DNA of 64,000 nucleotides, taken from assembly GCA_016794465.1 (NCBI GenBank), contig JAEUKA010000114.1:1-64000 (forward strand), read 5' to 3'. The position numbers and the translations under genes were made by a program. Below are positions 53,310 through 62,674 of the stretch, one piece after another. The notes beneath the pieces are model-generated. The model had not been told where the DNA came from. It did no database searches and saw only the letters and a list, made by a program, of their open reading frames with translations. The stretch comes from Myxococcales bacterium. GTDB taxonomy: Bacteria > Myxococcota_A > Polyangia > Palsa-1104 > JAEUJZ01. How positions within the stretch are numbered: the first letter of the stretch is position 1; the number at the start of each line of letters is the position of its first letter.

Positions 53310-55274
53310 ATGATCACGCTCAGCAACCTTGGGAAGTCGTATGGCGCACGCTCTTTGTTTGCGGACGTGTCGCTGAAGTTAAATCCCGGCTCGCGCTATG
53401 GGCTCGTCGGGGCCAACGGATCGGGCAAGACCACGCTGCTCAACATCCTGGCCGGCGATGAGCCTCCGAGCAAAGGCCACGTCCAGATCCTGTCATCGGC
53501 ACGGCTTGGTGTGCTGCGGCAGGATCGTTTTTTGCGCGACGACGAGATCATCCTCGACGTGACAGCGATGGGCGACCGCATCGTCTGGAATGCCCAGGCC
53601 GAGCAGCGACGACTCACCGAGGGCGGAGGCGACGCGGTTCGGATTGCCGATCTCGAAGAGATCATTCGCGCGCACGACGGCTATACGCTGGAGGCCCGCG
53701 CCAGCTGGATTCTCGAAGGACTGGGCATTCCGGTTCCCTTGCATCGGCAGCCGCTCGCGACGCTTTCGGGAGGCTTCAAGCTGCGGGTGCTGCTGGCGCA
53801 GGTCTTGATCGGTGGGCCAGATGTGCTGCTTCTCGACGAGCCAACGAATCATCTTGACATTTTGTCAATTCGGTGGTTGGAAAAATTTTTGGCGGCATAC
53901 CGAGGCTGCGCGGTGGTGATCTCGCACGATCAGCGCTTCCTGGACAACATTGCGACCCACATCCTCGACGTGGATTACGACACGATCACGTCGTACCCGG
54001 GCAACTACTCGGCGTTTTTGGTGCAGAAGCGCGACGTGCGTGTCCGCAAAGAGGCCGAGATCGCGCAGGCCGAGGCGGCGATTGCCCACAAGCGGGTGTT
54101 CGTTGATCGCTTCCGTTACAAAGAGTCGAAGGCGGCGCAGGCCCAGAGTCGGCTCAAGCAGATCGAAAAGCTCGAGGACCAGATCGAGGACCTGCCCGAG
54201 TCGTCGCGACGGTCCCCGCAGTTTCGCTTTGTGCCCGATAGGCCGAGTGGCCGTGAGGTGCTGGCCATCGAGCAGCTGTCCAAGTCGTTTGGGAAAAAGC
54301 AGGTTCTGACGAAGGTGTCACTGACGGTGCGACGCGGCGAGAAGCTGGCGATCATTGGACCGAACGGACTGGGCAAGTCAACGCTGCTCAAGATTGTGAT
54401 GGATCGACTGGCGTCCGACGAGGGCACGGTGCGCTGGGGCCACGAGACGCGGGTCGGTTACTTTGCGCAGGATCATCGCGAGGTACTGACCGATCCGAGC
54501 GTCACCGCGATTGACTTTCTGTGGGCAGCGCGACCGCAAGAGAGCACGGCGTTTGTGCGTGGGCATCTGGGGCGGATGCTGTTTTCCGGCGACGATGTGC
54601 AGAAAAAGGCGGGCTCGCTGTCGGGTGGAGAGTCGGCGCGGCTGATCTTTGGGCGGCTGATGGCGGAAGCTCCGAATGTCCTGGTCCTCGACGAGCCGAC
54701 CAACCATCTTGATATCGAGGCAATCCAAGCGCTGCTGGCGGCACTTTCGGCCTATGAAGGAACGGTGATCTTGGTGTCGCACGACCGCTACTTTGTGTCG
54801 TCGCTGGCAACCCGGATTCTGGAGCTGACTCCGCAAGGTCCGCGCGACTTTCCCGGTACGTATGAGGAATATCTTCTGCGCTGTGGGGATGATCACCTGG
54901 ACTCCGAAACGGTGGTGCTGCGGGCCAAGAAGGAACGGAAAGAGGAGTCGCAGAGTGTCACCCCGGCAGCGTCGGCAGCGAAGCTGTCGTGGGAAGAGCA
55001 AAAGCGGCGAAGAAATCGCCAAAAGGAGCTGCCACTGCGGCGCGACAGAGTGCTGGCGGCGATTGCGGAAGCAGAGGCACGCAAACAGGCCATCTTCGAC
55101 GCGTATGCCAGCCCGGGATTTTATGAGCGAACCACGCCAGCGGAAGTGGAAGCGATGATGGCGGAAGAGGCGACGCTGGGACCGAAGATCGATGCGCTCA
55201 TCTTGGAGTGGGAAGCGCTGGAGCGGGAGATCCTGGCAGAGAGCCTCCCCAGCGATCCACCGTCGAGCGGATGA
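53310..55274 (+). CDS. ABC-F family ATPase (translation-associated)
   Basis: A 654-residue soluble protein with two ABC domains and no membrane domain. First: Walker A GANGSGKTT, signature LSGGFKLRV, Walker B VLLLDEPTNHLD. Second: GPNGLGKST, LSGGESARL, VLVLDEPTNHLD. The linker between (about 235-305) carries KESKAAQAQSRLKQIEKL, the ABC-F linker. A C-terminal coiled coil follows (about 555-645). ABC-F proteins act on ribosomes (EttA/Uup type) or give resistance to ribosome drugs. Which subfamily cannot be told here. ATG at 53310 rather than the TTG just before it. Confidence 0.93.
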   Translation: MITLSNLGKSYGARSLFADVSLKLNPGSRYGLVGANGSGKTTLLNILAGDEPPSKGHVQILSSARLGVLRQDRFLRDDEIILDVTAMGDRIVWNAQAEQRRLTEGGGDAVRIADLEEIIRAHDGYTLEARASWILEGLGIPVPLHRQPLATLSGGFKLRVLLAQVLIGGPDVLLLDEPTNHLDILSIRWLEKFLAAYRGCAVVISHDQRFLDNIATHILDVDYDTITSYPGNYSAFLVQKRDVRVRKEAEIAQAEAAIAHKRVFVDRFRYKESKAAQAQSRLKQIEKLEDQIEDLPESSRRSPQFRFVPDRPSGREVLAIEQLSKSFGKKQVLTKVSLTVRRGEKLAIIGPNGLGKSTLLKIVMDRLASDEGTVRWGHETRVGYFAQDHREVLTDPSVTAIDFLWAARPQESTAFVRGHLGRMLFSGDDVQKKAGSLSGGESARLIFGRLMAEAPNVLVLDEPTNHLDIEAIQALLAALSAYEGTVILVSHDRYFVSSLATRILELTPQGPRDFPGTYEEYLLRCGDDHLDSETVVLRAKKERKEESQSVTPAASAAKLSWEEQKRRRNRQKELPLRRDRVLAAIAEAEARKQAIFDAYASPGFYERTTPAEVEAMMAEEATLGPKIDALILEWEALEREILAESLPSDPPSSG

Positions 55275-55319
55275 CTCCCAGCGGTCGCGCCCGGTTCCGC
55301 GATACACTGTTGCGTTGTG

Positions 55320-56981
55320 ATGACAACGTGCGCTCTGCTCCGCTGTGGTGTGATTTGGGGCTTGGCTCTCTTGGTTGGCGCGACGACTGCGTGTCGTCCC
55401 AAAGAGCCGGTTCCTGTGCCCTCGCCGCTTGTCCACTCGCAGACCGATGGTGGATCGACAGCGAGCGCGCAGCCGGCGCTGTTTGGGGATCTCACGCCCG
55501 GCCCGCATGCGGTGGGATTCCGTCAGCTGATGATTCACGATGCTGCGCGCGCCTATTCCCATCCACTTGCGACCAGTCCGCAGCGACCGATCTTGCTGAA
55601 CCTGTGGTATCCCGCCCAGTCCGACGCTGGGCAGGCCATGAAGGTAGACGACTACTTGATGGTGCGGGGGCCGCTTGCGTCAGCGGATCGCCGCTTTGCC
55701 GACTTGCTGGAGCGACACGTTCGCGAGGTCTTTTCTGCAGAAACCTTGGGTCGCGAGCAGCGGTATTTCGATTCACGGCGGCTGGCGCGGCTGCCGCAGA
55801 TCCTGGCGCAGCCGGTACTGGCACGACGTGAGGCGCCTGCATGGTCGGGAGTCTCTCCGCTGGTGGTGGCGCATCCGGGGCTGGGTGGTGCGTTCGCCGA
55901 CAACTTTGTGCTGTATGAGTACCTGGCCAGTCACGGGTATGTCGTGATCACCAGCGCGTTTCAGGCTGCGGAGGGAAAGTGGCTGAACATCAGCTGGGAA
56001 CCGGCTACGTCGATCGCAGATCTGGACACGATTGTGCGCTGGGCGAAGCAGAGTCTGCGCATTCAATCGATCGCGGTCATGGGACAGAGCTATGGCGCGC
56101 AAGCGGCACTGATCTACGCGATGGAAGGCCGGCCTGTGGATGCGGTGATCAGCTTGGACTCGACGCTGGAAAATGGCGATCCCAAGCAGCCTTGGTGGAA
56201 AGAACAGAGAGTGCAGAGTGCTTGGCTCGATCGCGCAGCGCAGATCCGTACTCCGACGCTCGTGGTTTCGACTCCGGAAGGGTTGGGTTCTGCATTTTTC
56301 GATGGGCTTGTGGCGTGCGATCGGCGCTCACTGAAGGTGCCGTTTCTGGAACACAATGACTTCCAGTCTCATGGTGGGGTGCTGCAGACGCGCTTCGCGT
56401 ACGATCTGCGCGCGACGGATGCAGACAGTCCTTCGGCGGCTCAGGTGGGAGCCTCGCACCGACTGGTGGTTCGCGCGACCCTGGCCTTTCTGGAAGGAGT
56501 CCTGCGGAAGGACGCGCGGGCACTTCATCGACTCGACAGAGAGCTGCTTGTAGGAATCGCAGGAGCAAAGCTGACCCACCTGTCACATCCATCCGCAGTG
56601 AAGCTGGAGGAGCTGCTGCGTGAGCTGAGCGCTCGTGGTATCGAGGCCGCTGCTTCGTCGTGCGCAGCGACGGTCGGATGCGATGAAAAGGAGGTCTTTG
56701 CGGAGGCCGGTGAGCAGCTCATCGCAGCGGGGGATTGGGAGTCCGCCCGGAAGACGCTGCAGTGGCTGACCGAGCGACATCCCGAGCAGTTTCGCGCGCA
56801 CAGTGGACTGGCAGAAGCGCTGGCAGGTCTGCATAAGGACAAGGAAGCCCTGGCCGCATTCCAGAGTGCCCTCGCCGTGCTGCAGCAAGAGAAGGACCCC
56901 TCTCCCTATTCGCGCATGCTGGCGTCACGCACGCAGCGGCGTATCCAGGTCCTAAGCGAGCTGCTGACCAAAGGTCGGTAG
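55320..56981 (+). CDS. Alpha/beta-hydrolase lipoprotein with C-terminal TPR-like part
   Basis: A 553-residue protein. GLALLVGATTAC is a lipobox-type signal. The hydrolase domain (about 60-400) has PILLNLWYPAQS, VVAHPGLGG, YLASHGYVVITSAFQ and the nucleophile elbow MGQSYGAQAAL, with Ser257 as nucleophile. This resembles platelet-activating-factor acetylhydrolase/dienelactone-hydrolase-like esterases. The tail (about 450-553: AGDWESARKTLQWLTERHPEQFRAHSGLAEAL in parts) looks like TPR repeats. It may be an outer-membrane esterase with a protein-binding arm. It starts 45 bp after the ABC-F gene. Confidence 0.82.
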   Translation: MTTCALLRCGVIWGLALLVGATTACRPKEPVPVPSPLVHSQTDGGSTASAQPALFGDLTPGPHAVGFRQLMIHDAARAYSHPLATSPQRPILLNLWYPAQSDAGQAMKVDDYLMVRGPLASADRRFADLLERHVREVFSAETLGREQRYFDSRRLARLPQILAQPVLARREAPAWSGVSPLVVAHPGLGGAFADNFVLYEYLASHGYVVITSAFQAAEGKWLNISWEPATSIADLDTIVRWAKQSLRIQSIAVMGQSYGAQAALIYAMEGRPVDAVISLDSTLENGDPKQPWWKEQRVQSAWLDRAAQIRTPTLVVSTPEGLGSAFFDGLVACDRRSLKVPFLEHNDFQSHGGVLQTRFAYDLRATDADSPSAAQVGASHRLVVRATLAFLEGVLRKDARALHRLDRELLVGIAGAKLTHLSHPSAVKLEELLRELSARGIEAAASSCAATVGCDEKEVFAEAGEQLIAAGDWESARKTLQWLTERHPEQFRAHSGLAEALAGLHKDKEALAAFQSALAVLQQEKDPSPYSRMLASRTQRRIQVLSELLTKGR

Positions 56982-57053
56982 CGACGACAGCGGCAGTGCG
57001 TGAGGAGTCCTCCCGGTGATCGGCTGGTCCAGGGCGTGACTTTGCGAGCGACT

Positions 57054-58334
57054 TCAGATGACTTCGCGGCCACGCAGATACGGACGTAGCACCGCCGGGA
57101 CCCGCACCGAGCCATCGGCCTGCTGATAATTTTCCAGGATCGCAATCACCGTTCGCGGCAGCGCCAGCCCCGAGCCGTTGAGCGTGTGCACAAAGCGCGG
57201 CTTGTCCTTCTTGTCCTTGCCCGGTCGATAACGAATCTGTGCCCGTCGGGCTTGAAAGTCACCGAAGTTGCTACACGACGACACCTCTAGCCACTCGTTT
57301 ACGCCCGGTGAGAACACTTCCAGATCGAACTTCTCACACGCCGCAAACGACAGGTCACCGGTACACATGCGAATCACCCGATAGGGCAGCTCCAGCTTCT
57401 GTAGGATCGCTTCCGCGTCGCTGAGCAGGCCTTGCAGCGCCTGCTTGCTGTCCTCGGGCCGCACAAACTGCACCATCTCGACCTTGTCGAACTGATGACC
57501 GCGCTTCATGCCGCGCGTGTCCCGTCCCGCCGCCAGCTTTTCACGTCGGAAACAGGCCGAGTAGGCGACGTGCCGGATCGGTAGCTGCTCACCGTCGAGG
57601 ATCTCGTCGCGATACAGGTTCGTCACCGGCACCTCGGCGGTCGGCACAAAGTAGAAGTCTTCCTCGGCGTCGCGGTACAGGTTTTCGCCAAACTTCGGCA
57701 GGTTCCCGGTTCCGTACAGACAGATCTCTTTGACCATGAACGGCGGGTAGATCTCGGTGTAGCCCTGGTCCAGATGTACGTCGAGCATCCAGCTGATCAG
57801 CGCCCGCTGCAGCTGCGCGCCCGCCCCTTTGAGGACGTAGAAGCGACTGCCCGAGATCTTGACGCCCCGGTCGAAGTCGATGATGCCGAGCGACTCCCCG
57901 ATTTCCCAGTGTGGCTTTGGTGCAAATGCGAACTCGAACAGCTTGCCCTCGGTGCGAACGACGCTGTTTTCTGCGTCGCTGCGGCCGGTGGGAACCTCTG
58001 GATCGGGCAGGTTGGGCAGCTGCAAGAGCAGCTTGTCGAGCACTCCTTCTGTCTCGGTCAGCTGCGCATCGAGTCCGGCAATCTCGATCTTGACCGACTC
58101 CATGTCCTTGATCAGCGCGGCCCGCTTGTCGGCATCTTTTTCGCGTCCGATCAGCTGCGAGGCATTGTTGCGCTTGGCCTTCAGCTCATCGGCGGCTTGC
58201 AGCAGATTTCGCCGCTTGTCGTCGAGAGAGAGCGCGGACTGCGCGAGCTCTGCAGCGGCGTCATCAAACAGCCGCTCGCGGTAGATAGACAGAACCTCAG
58301 AGGGACGATCACGAAGGATTTTGGCGTCGAGCAT
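57054..58334 (-). CDS. serS: Seryl-tRNA synthetase
   Basis: A 426-residue protein. The N-terminal coiled-coil arm (about 30-110: AADELKAKRNNASQLIGREKDADKRAA) is followed by class II motifs: FYVLKGAGAQLQRALISWMLDVH, then CFRREKLAAGRDTRGMKRGHQFDKVEMVQF in parts, and EVSSCSNFGDFQARRAQIRYR, then NGSGLALPRTVIAILENYQ. It charges tRNA-Ser (and Sec). The ATG at 58334 (MLDAKILRDRPSEV) is the family start. Confidence 0.96.
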   Translation of the reverse strand: MLDAKILRDRPSEVLSIYRERLFDDAAAELAQSALSLDDKRRNLLQAADELKAKRNNASQLIGREKDADKRAALIKDMESVKIEIAGLDAQLTETEGVLDKLLLQLPNLPDPEVPTGRSDAENSVVRTEGKLFEFAFAPKPHWEIGESLGIIDFDRGVKISGSRFYVLKGAGAQLQRALISWMLDVHLDQGYTEIYPPFMVKEICLYGTGNLPKFGENLYRDAEEDFYFVPTAEVPVTNLYRDEILDGEQLPIRHVAYSACFRREKLAAGRDTRGMKRGHQFDKVEMVQFVRPEDSKQALQGLLSDAEAILQKLELPYRVIRMCTGDLSFAACEKFDLEVFSPGVNEWLEVSSCSNFGDFQARRAQIRYRPGKDKKDKPRFVHTLNGSGLALPRTVIAILENYQQADGSVRVPAVLRPYLRGREVI

Positions 58335-58410
58335 GGAGACGCATTGTTTTCCCGTGTCGCAGGCGCTGTCAACTTGTCACAGACTCGATCGGCTGAGTGC
58401 GCCCCGAAAT

Positions 58411-59898
58411 TCACGGTGGACAGGTCAGTGGCAGCGTCCCCAGTCGAGTCCGCTGCTGCGGCGCGGTCTGCCACGCTTCCGGTCGGACCGGCAGCAGCCC
58501 CCGATCGAAGTGAAGACGCCCCGGACAGACTCGGCGCATCACCGCTGCCACTTGCGGAATCGTGCGCAGGTGCGATCCATATGCGGCCAGCGCGTGGGAG
58601 TTCCCTTGCCGCAGCACACTCCACATCAGCGCCACACTGCGGGCAGAGTGCTCGGAAGGAATCGTCCACGGACGCGGCAGCTCGATCTCCTGCGCTTGGG
58701 AGTCCTTGCCTTGCGCTTGGGAGTCCTTCCCTTGGGAACTCAGCGACTCTACCGACACCAGCAGCGCCGGCATCGAGTCTGTCGCCAGGTGCTGGAAGGT
58801 CGGATAACAAGCAAACGGATAAGACTGAGTCCAACCCATAAGACCACTCACAAAGACTCCCAATATCAGTAGGAATCCCATCACTGCCGTCGGTACATTC
58901 CGAATATGAAGCAGATGGAATACATCTTTTACCGGATCGGACTCCTGACCGTGAGCAGCTTGTTGCTCTGTTTGAGTGGAGCGCACCTTCCGCCATTTTT
59001 GTAGCCGCGCCCAGAGCTGTTTCCAGTCCACCAAGATCGCGTAACACGGCCACAGAATCGAAAAAGAGATCTGCATCAGCAGCCACGTACCCAAGTGAAA
59101 CAGCAGTGCCAGACCGATCAAAAGCAGCCGCAGTCGCTTGTGAAACAGAAGCAGAGGGAATCCCAGCTCAAAACCAACCACCGACGCGGCGAGCAGCTTA
59201 CAGAGCAGCGGAAAACGATCGACGCGCAGCCAAGGCAGATACCCGCCACTTTGGACCCACTTCCAGTGCAGCTGACTGCGCAGGTTGTCACTTACGATCC
59301 ACGCCAGACCCGATCCGCGCAGCTTCCACAGGCCAGGAAACACAAAGATCGCTGCGAGAAGGAGCCAGCCGATGCGAATCGGGAGTCCATAACAGAGTCC
59401 GTAGCTGTTGTACTGAGTCTGATTTTTACGACTCCGCAGCAGCGCATCCACCGACCAGACATCCGCACATGGACTTATGCAGAGCAGCGCGCAGAACCAC
59501 AGCACGTGATGACAGTGCCAGACTGCGCCACCCAGCTGCGCGACTCCCAAGACATACAGCGTACAGAGCGTTCCCAAGATCAGCGCCAAGCGCGTCCACA
59601 GTCCAATCGCGATCAGGAATCCCAGCCCGCAGATCAGATACGCCAGCGCGCTCACCACAGAGTCCGAGATTGGCAGCTGTAGGAGCAGCGTTCCAAGCCA
59701 TGTAGAGGAAGTCCGCAGCGACGGTGGAAGCCGGGCCACAGCCACCGCTTGCCACAGATCTGCACAGCCAAGCAGAAGGACTCCGAACACGATCCGGAAC
59801 GCCGCCAGATTTTCCGCAGAGTCGCTTAATTTGTCGCCCAGAGTGGACAGCCAGCGCGGCTGGGAGTGGGAAGCGGACTGCGGCTGGGAAGCGGACAT
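58411..59898 (-). CDS. HTTM-domain-type membrane protein
   Basis: A 495-residue protein with eight or more membrane segments over the first 310 residues (for example VVSALAYLICGLGFLIAIGLW, LALILGTLCTLYVLGVAQL, LLLIGLALLFHLGTWLLMQISF). The end of the membrane part, KLRGSGLAWIVSDNLRSQLH and FHLGTWLLMQISFSILWPCYAILVDW, is typical of HTTM/vitamin-K-carboxylase-like proteins. The C-terminal 150 residues are soluble and hold a 7-residue, 21-bp repeat (QGKDSQA twice) near residue 390. Activity unknown. Confidence 0.8.
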   Translation of the reverse strand: MSASQPQSASHSQPRWLSTLGDKLSDSAENLAAFRIVFGVLLLGCADLWQAVAVARLPPSLRTSSTWLGTLLLQLPISDSVVSALAYLICGLGFLIAIGLWTRLALILGTLCTLYVLGVAQLGGAVWHCHHVLWFCALLCISPCADVWSVDALLRSRKNQTQYNSYGLCYGLPIRIGWLLLAAIFVFPGLWKLRGSGLAWIVSDNLRSQLHWKWVQSGGYLPWLRVDRFPLLCKLLAASVVGFELGFPLLLFHKRLRLLLIGLALLFHLGTWLLMQISFSILWPCYAILVDWKQLWARLQKWRKVRSTQTEQQAAHGQESDPVKDVFHLLHIRNVPTAVMGFLLILGVFVSGLMGWTQSYPFACYPTFQHLATDSMPALLVSVESLSSQGKDSQAQGKDSQAQEIELPRPWTIPSEHSARSVALMWSVLRQGNSHALAAYGSHLRTIPQVAAVMRRVCPGRLHFDRGLLPVRPEAWQTAPQQRTRLGTLPLTCPP

Positions 59899-59994
59899 GT
59901 GGGGCGGACATACCGAGCGGGCGAGCGGCGGTCAAGCGGAGTGACCACAACGGACCTGCTGCGCGCGGCGACGTTTTGCGAGAGGATATAGATC

Positions 59995-61752
59995 ATGAAG
60001 TGGCTTCCTCTGCGTCGGATGGGTACACACGGGACACTCTCTTTTCGGACGGGCGCGCGGCTTGGTACGGGGCTGCTCTGGCTGTTGGCACTGACGAGCG
60101 GCTGTGGTGGGTCGCTGCTGCGCGTGAGTCCGTCGGGGCAGCTACCGCCGCAGGGACCGCCCCACATCGAGCAAGCGCAGGATCTGGGGGGGCTGCCGCT
60201 GCCGGCAATCGGGGCGCTGTCGACGGAGCACTCGGACGAGCTGTTTACGCCGGGCGAGTGGGTGGCGCTGCGGGGCAAGAATCTGGTGCCACAGTCGCGG
60301 ATTGCGATCGGGGGACGACCCGCCCAGGTAGCCGGAGTTCTCGACGGTGGAGGGCTGCTCCTGCGCGTGCCGCGTGGCGTGTCACCCGGGCAGCAGATGC
60401 TGAGCCTCGACAATGGGATGGGCACGGCGCAGACGACTCTCTCGACGGCGATATATGCGTTTGGGGGTGATGCCGGCGGCAATGCGCTGCGGCTTCGGCA
60501 GCTCGGCCCCGAGAGAGAAGAGTTCACCGACCAGCAGCACGACATTGCGTTTCCGCTGGCACGCTTTTCGGTGCTGTCTCCCGACGGGGCGATGCTGTAC
60601 GTCCTGCAAGAGCCGACGAGCGAGGACGAGCCCGAGGAGACTGGCCAGCCCGGCACGCCACCGCTCGCGACGGCGAACAGTGATCTGTTGATTGTGCACT
60701 TGGGCGGCAAGAAAGGGCCTCGGCGCGTCGGTCAAGTGCCGCTGGCGCTGCAGGGCAAGCCGACGGGACTCGCGATGGGGCCGTACGGACAGCTGGTGGT
60801 GCTGCAGAAGCGGCAGCTGACGGTGATGGATACCCAGAATCCGCTGTTACCGACGCCGCTGGCGAACCTGCCCCTCGCTGCGCCCGAGCAGCAGCGCGAG
60901 CTGATCGATGCCGAGTTTCTGGGCGACGGGAAACAGCTGGCGGTGCTGGAGGCCTATGCCAATCAGGTTCATCTGGTCGACCTAAGCGTGCCGAGTCAGC
61001 CTCGGTTGCTGTCGGGGATCTCGCTGTCGCAGGCGTTTGAGCAGCCGTTTTCGATCGATCTGGCGCCCGGTGCCGACGGGCAGTCGCTGTGGGTCTTGCA
61101 AGGTCCGAACCTGCGACTGGCGGGCAAGCGGCTCGTCGATGGTCTGTCGGGAGCGTGGCGCGATGCCAAAGCGCTGGAGCTGAAGGCGGCGGGCAAGACC
61201 CTCGGCAATACCGCCGTCGGTACCGCCATGCTGCCGAGCGAGTCTCTGACGCGACTGTCGCTCTTGCAGCTTGCCGCCGGACAGCTTCAGCTGACCAAGT
61301 CGATTGCACTGCCGCCGGACATTTTTCCCTTCTTCGTGCAGCCCGACAATCGAGGCTCGCTGTTCGTGAGCGGGGTCAATCGCAAGAACCAGTTTACCGA
61401 TCTCGAAGCGTCACTCGACGGAGTGAAGCGGCTGCTGGTTGGACTGAAGGATACGGTGCAGCTGGGGGTGGTGCTCAAAGTCGGGACGGAAGATGGCTCG
61501 GTGACGACGGCGGTGCAGGGGATGGCGATCTATTACGACCTGGCGCTGTTGCCGAGTGGACAGCTGCTGACCTCGACGGTGCGGCTCGGGCCGGGCTACA
61601 TTCCACCGCGTCTGACGCTCGACTGGGGCTTCGAGGTGCCGGGGCGCTCGTTTGCCAGGCTGCGCGAGGTGGCCAACACCGGGCTCAAGCTGACCGACGT
61701 GGTGCGACGGATGCTGCCGCCGTATCGATACGAGCGAATCGGGGTGCAGTAG
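59995..61752 (+). CDS. TIG-domain and beta-propeller lipoprotein
   Basis: A 585-residue protein. LGTGLLWLLALTSGCGG is a lipobox (LTSGC). PAIGALSTEHSDELFTPGEWVALRGKNL followed by IAIGGRPAQVAGV is an IPT/TIG domain (about 70-150). From about 180 on come propeller-like blades (DGAMLYVLQEP, PTGLAMGPYGQLVVLQ, DGKQLAVLEAYANQVHLVDL, PDNRGSLFVSGVN). It is a surface or periplasmic binding protein of unknown ligand. It is divergent from the HTTM gene, so 59899-59994 may hold both promoters. Confidence 0.78.
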   Translation: MKWLPLRRMGTHGTLSFRTGARLGTGLLWLLALTSGCGGSLLRVSPSGQLPPQGPPHIEQAQDLGGLPLPAIGALSTEHSDELFTPGEWVALRGKNLVPQSRIAIGGRPAQVAGVLDGGGLLLRVPRGVSPGQQMLSLDNGMGTAQTTLSTAIYAFGGDAGGNALRLRQLGPEREEFTDQQHDIAFPLARFSVLSPDGAMLYVLQEPTSEDEPEETGQPGTPPLATANSDLLIVHLGGKKGPRRVGQVPLALQGKPTGLAMGPYGQLVVLQKRQLTVMDTQNPLLPTPLANLPLAAPEQQRELIDAEFLGDGKQLAVLEAYANQVHLVDLSVPSQPRLLSGISLSQAFEQPFSIDLAPGADGQSLWVLQGPNLRLAGKRLVDGLSGAWRDAKALELKAAGKTLGNTAVGTAMLPSESLTRLSLLQLAAGQLQLTKSIALPPDIFPFFVQPDNRGSLFVSGVNRKNQFTDLEASLDGVKRLLVGLKDTVQLGVVLKVGTEDGSVTTAVQGMAIYYDLALLPSGQLLTSTVRLGPGYIPPRLTLDWGFEVPGRSFARLREVANTGLKLTDVVRRMLPPYRYERIGVQ

Positions 61753-61804
61753 TCGGTGGGAATCGGGTAGGCGAGTGCACGCAACTTGTGTAACGTCTTG
61801 AGAC

Positions 61805-62674
61805 ATGCCGACCGTGGACTTTGACTTTCAGCGCTACGTCGCTCGAAAAAAGGGCGCTCGTGCCGCCCAGGTTCGTGAGGGTGCGGCCTATGCCTATCCC
61901 GGGGATGTGCGCCTGCTGCGAACGTTGGATCGACTTCGCCCCGTCGAGCTGGCGTTGCAAGAGGCGGGTCGACTGTGGCAGAGCGTCGCCCGGGCCGAGC
62001 TGCTGGGTCCAGCGGTGCGGGCCGTGGCACCTCGCTATGGCCAGGTTGCCGCCGCTGCCAAGCGCTGTGCAGAGATTCTCCACATTGACGTACCGGTGAT
62101 CTACATCGCGCCGCGTCCGGCGGGGGTGCTGACGCTGGGGACGGAAGCGGAGACGTACATTGTGCTGAGTCAAGGGCTGCTCGACAGCCTGAACGAGGCC
62201 GAGCTGCTCGACATCCTCGGGCGGGAGTGTGGGCGAATTCAAAACGGGCATGTGCAGTTCCGGACGGCGCTGCACTACCTGACCCACAACGCCAGCACGA
62301 TGACGCGCTGGGCAGTGCGGCCAGCGACGCTGACTCTGCTCGCCTGGGCACGCCGGGCCGACATCACCGCCGACCGCGCCGGAGTCCTGTGTGCCCGCAG
62401 CGTCGACGTATCGTTGATAGCCATGCAGAAGGCCTTTCCCGACGACGACAGCCGTGAGCTGGCCCGGCGCTATCGGGCAATCCAGCGCTTTGCCGGCAGC
62501 CTCTATTACCGCACCGTCGTCGGACAAGAGGCCGAAGACGGCGAGAGCACCGAGGACTGTGATGCCGCAGTGGCGCAGATCCTCGACGACAAAGAGGTGC
62601 CAGCTGCAACGCCCAAAGGCAGCGGCGGTAGCGGTGGCGGGACAGCCAGCAGCACCGACGGAGGCAGCCGATGA
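61805..62674 (+). CDS. M48-like peptidase fold with all zinc ligands replaced
   Basis: A 289-residue protein. The M48 core is clear: VPVIYIAPRPAGVLTLGTEAETYIVLSQGLLDSL, then ELLDILGRECGRIQNGHV, then RRADITADRAGVLCA. In active M48 enzymes the second segment is LGHELGHIQNGH, and the third has Glu in E.SADRAG. Here both His are Arg (140 and 144) and the Glu position is Asp186. It therefore should not bind zinc. The tail is Gly/Ser/Thr-rich. It overlaps the dynamin-like gene by 4 bp (ATGA), so it is probably a partner or regulator of it. Confidence 0.85.
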   Translation: MPTVDFDFQRYVARKKGARAAQVREGAAYAYPGDVRLLRTLDRLRPVELALQEAGRLWQSVARAELLGPAVRAVAPRYGQVAAAAKRCAEILHIDVPVIYIAPRPAGVLTLGTEAETYIVLSQGLLDSLNEAELLDILGRECGRIQNGHVQFRTALHYLTHNASTMTRWAVRPATLTLLAWARRADITADRAGVLCARSVDVSLIAMQKAFPDDDSRELARRYRAIQRFAGSLYYRTVVGQEAEDGESTEDCDAAVAQILDDKEVPAATPKGSGGSGGGTASSTDGGSR

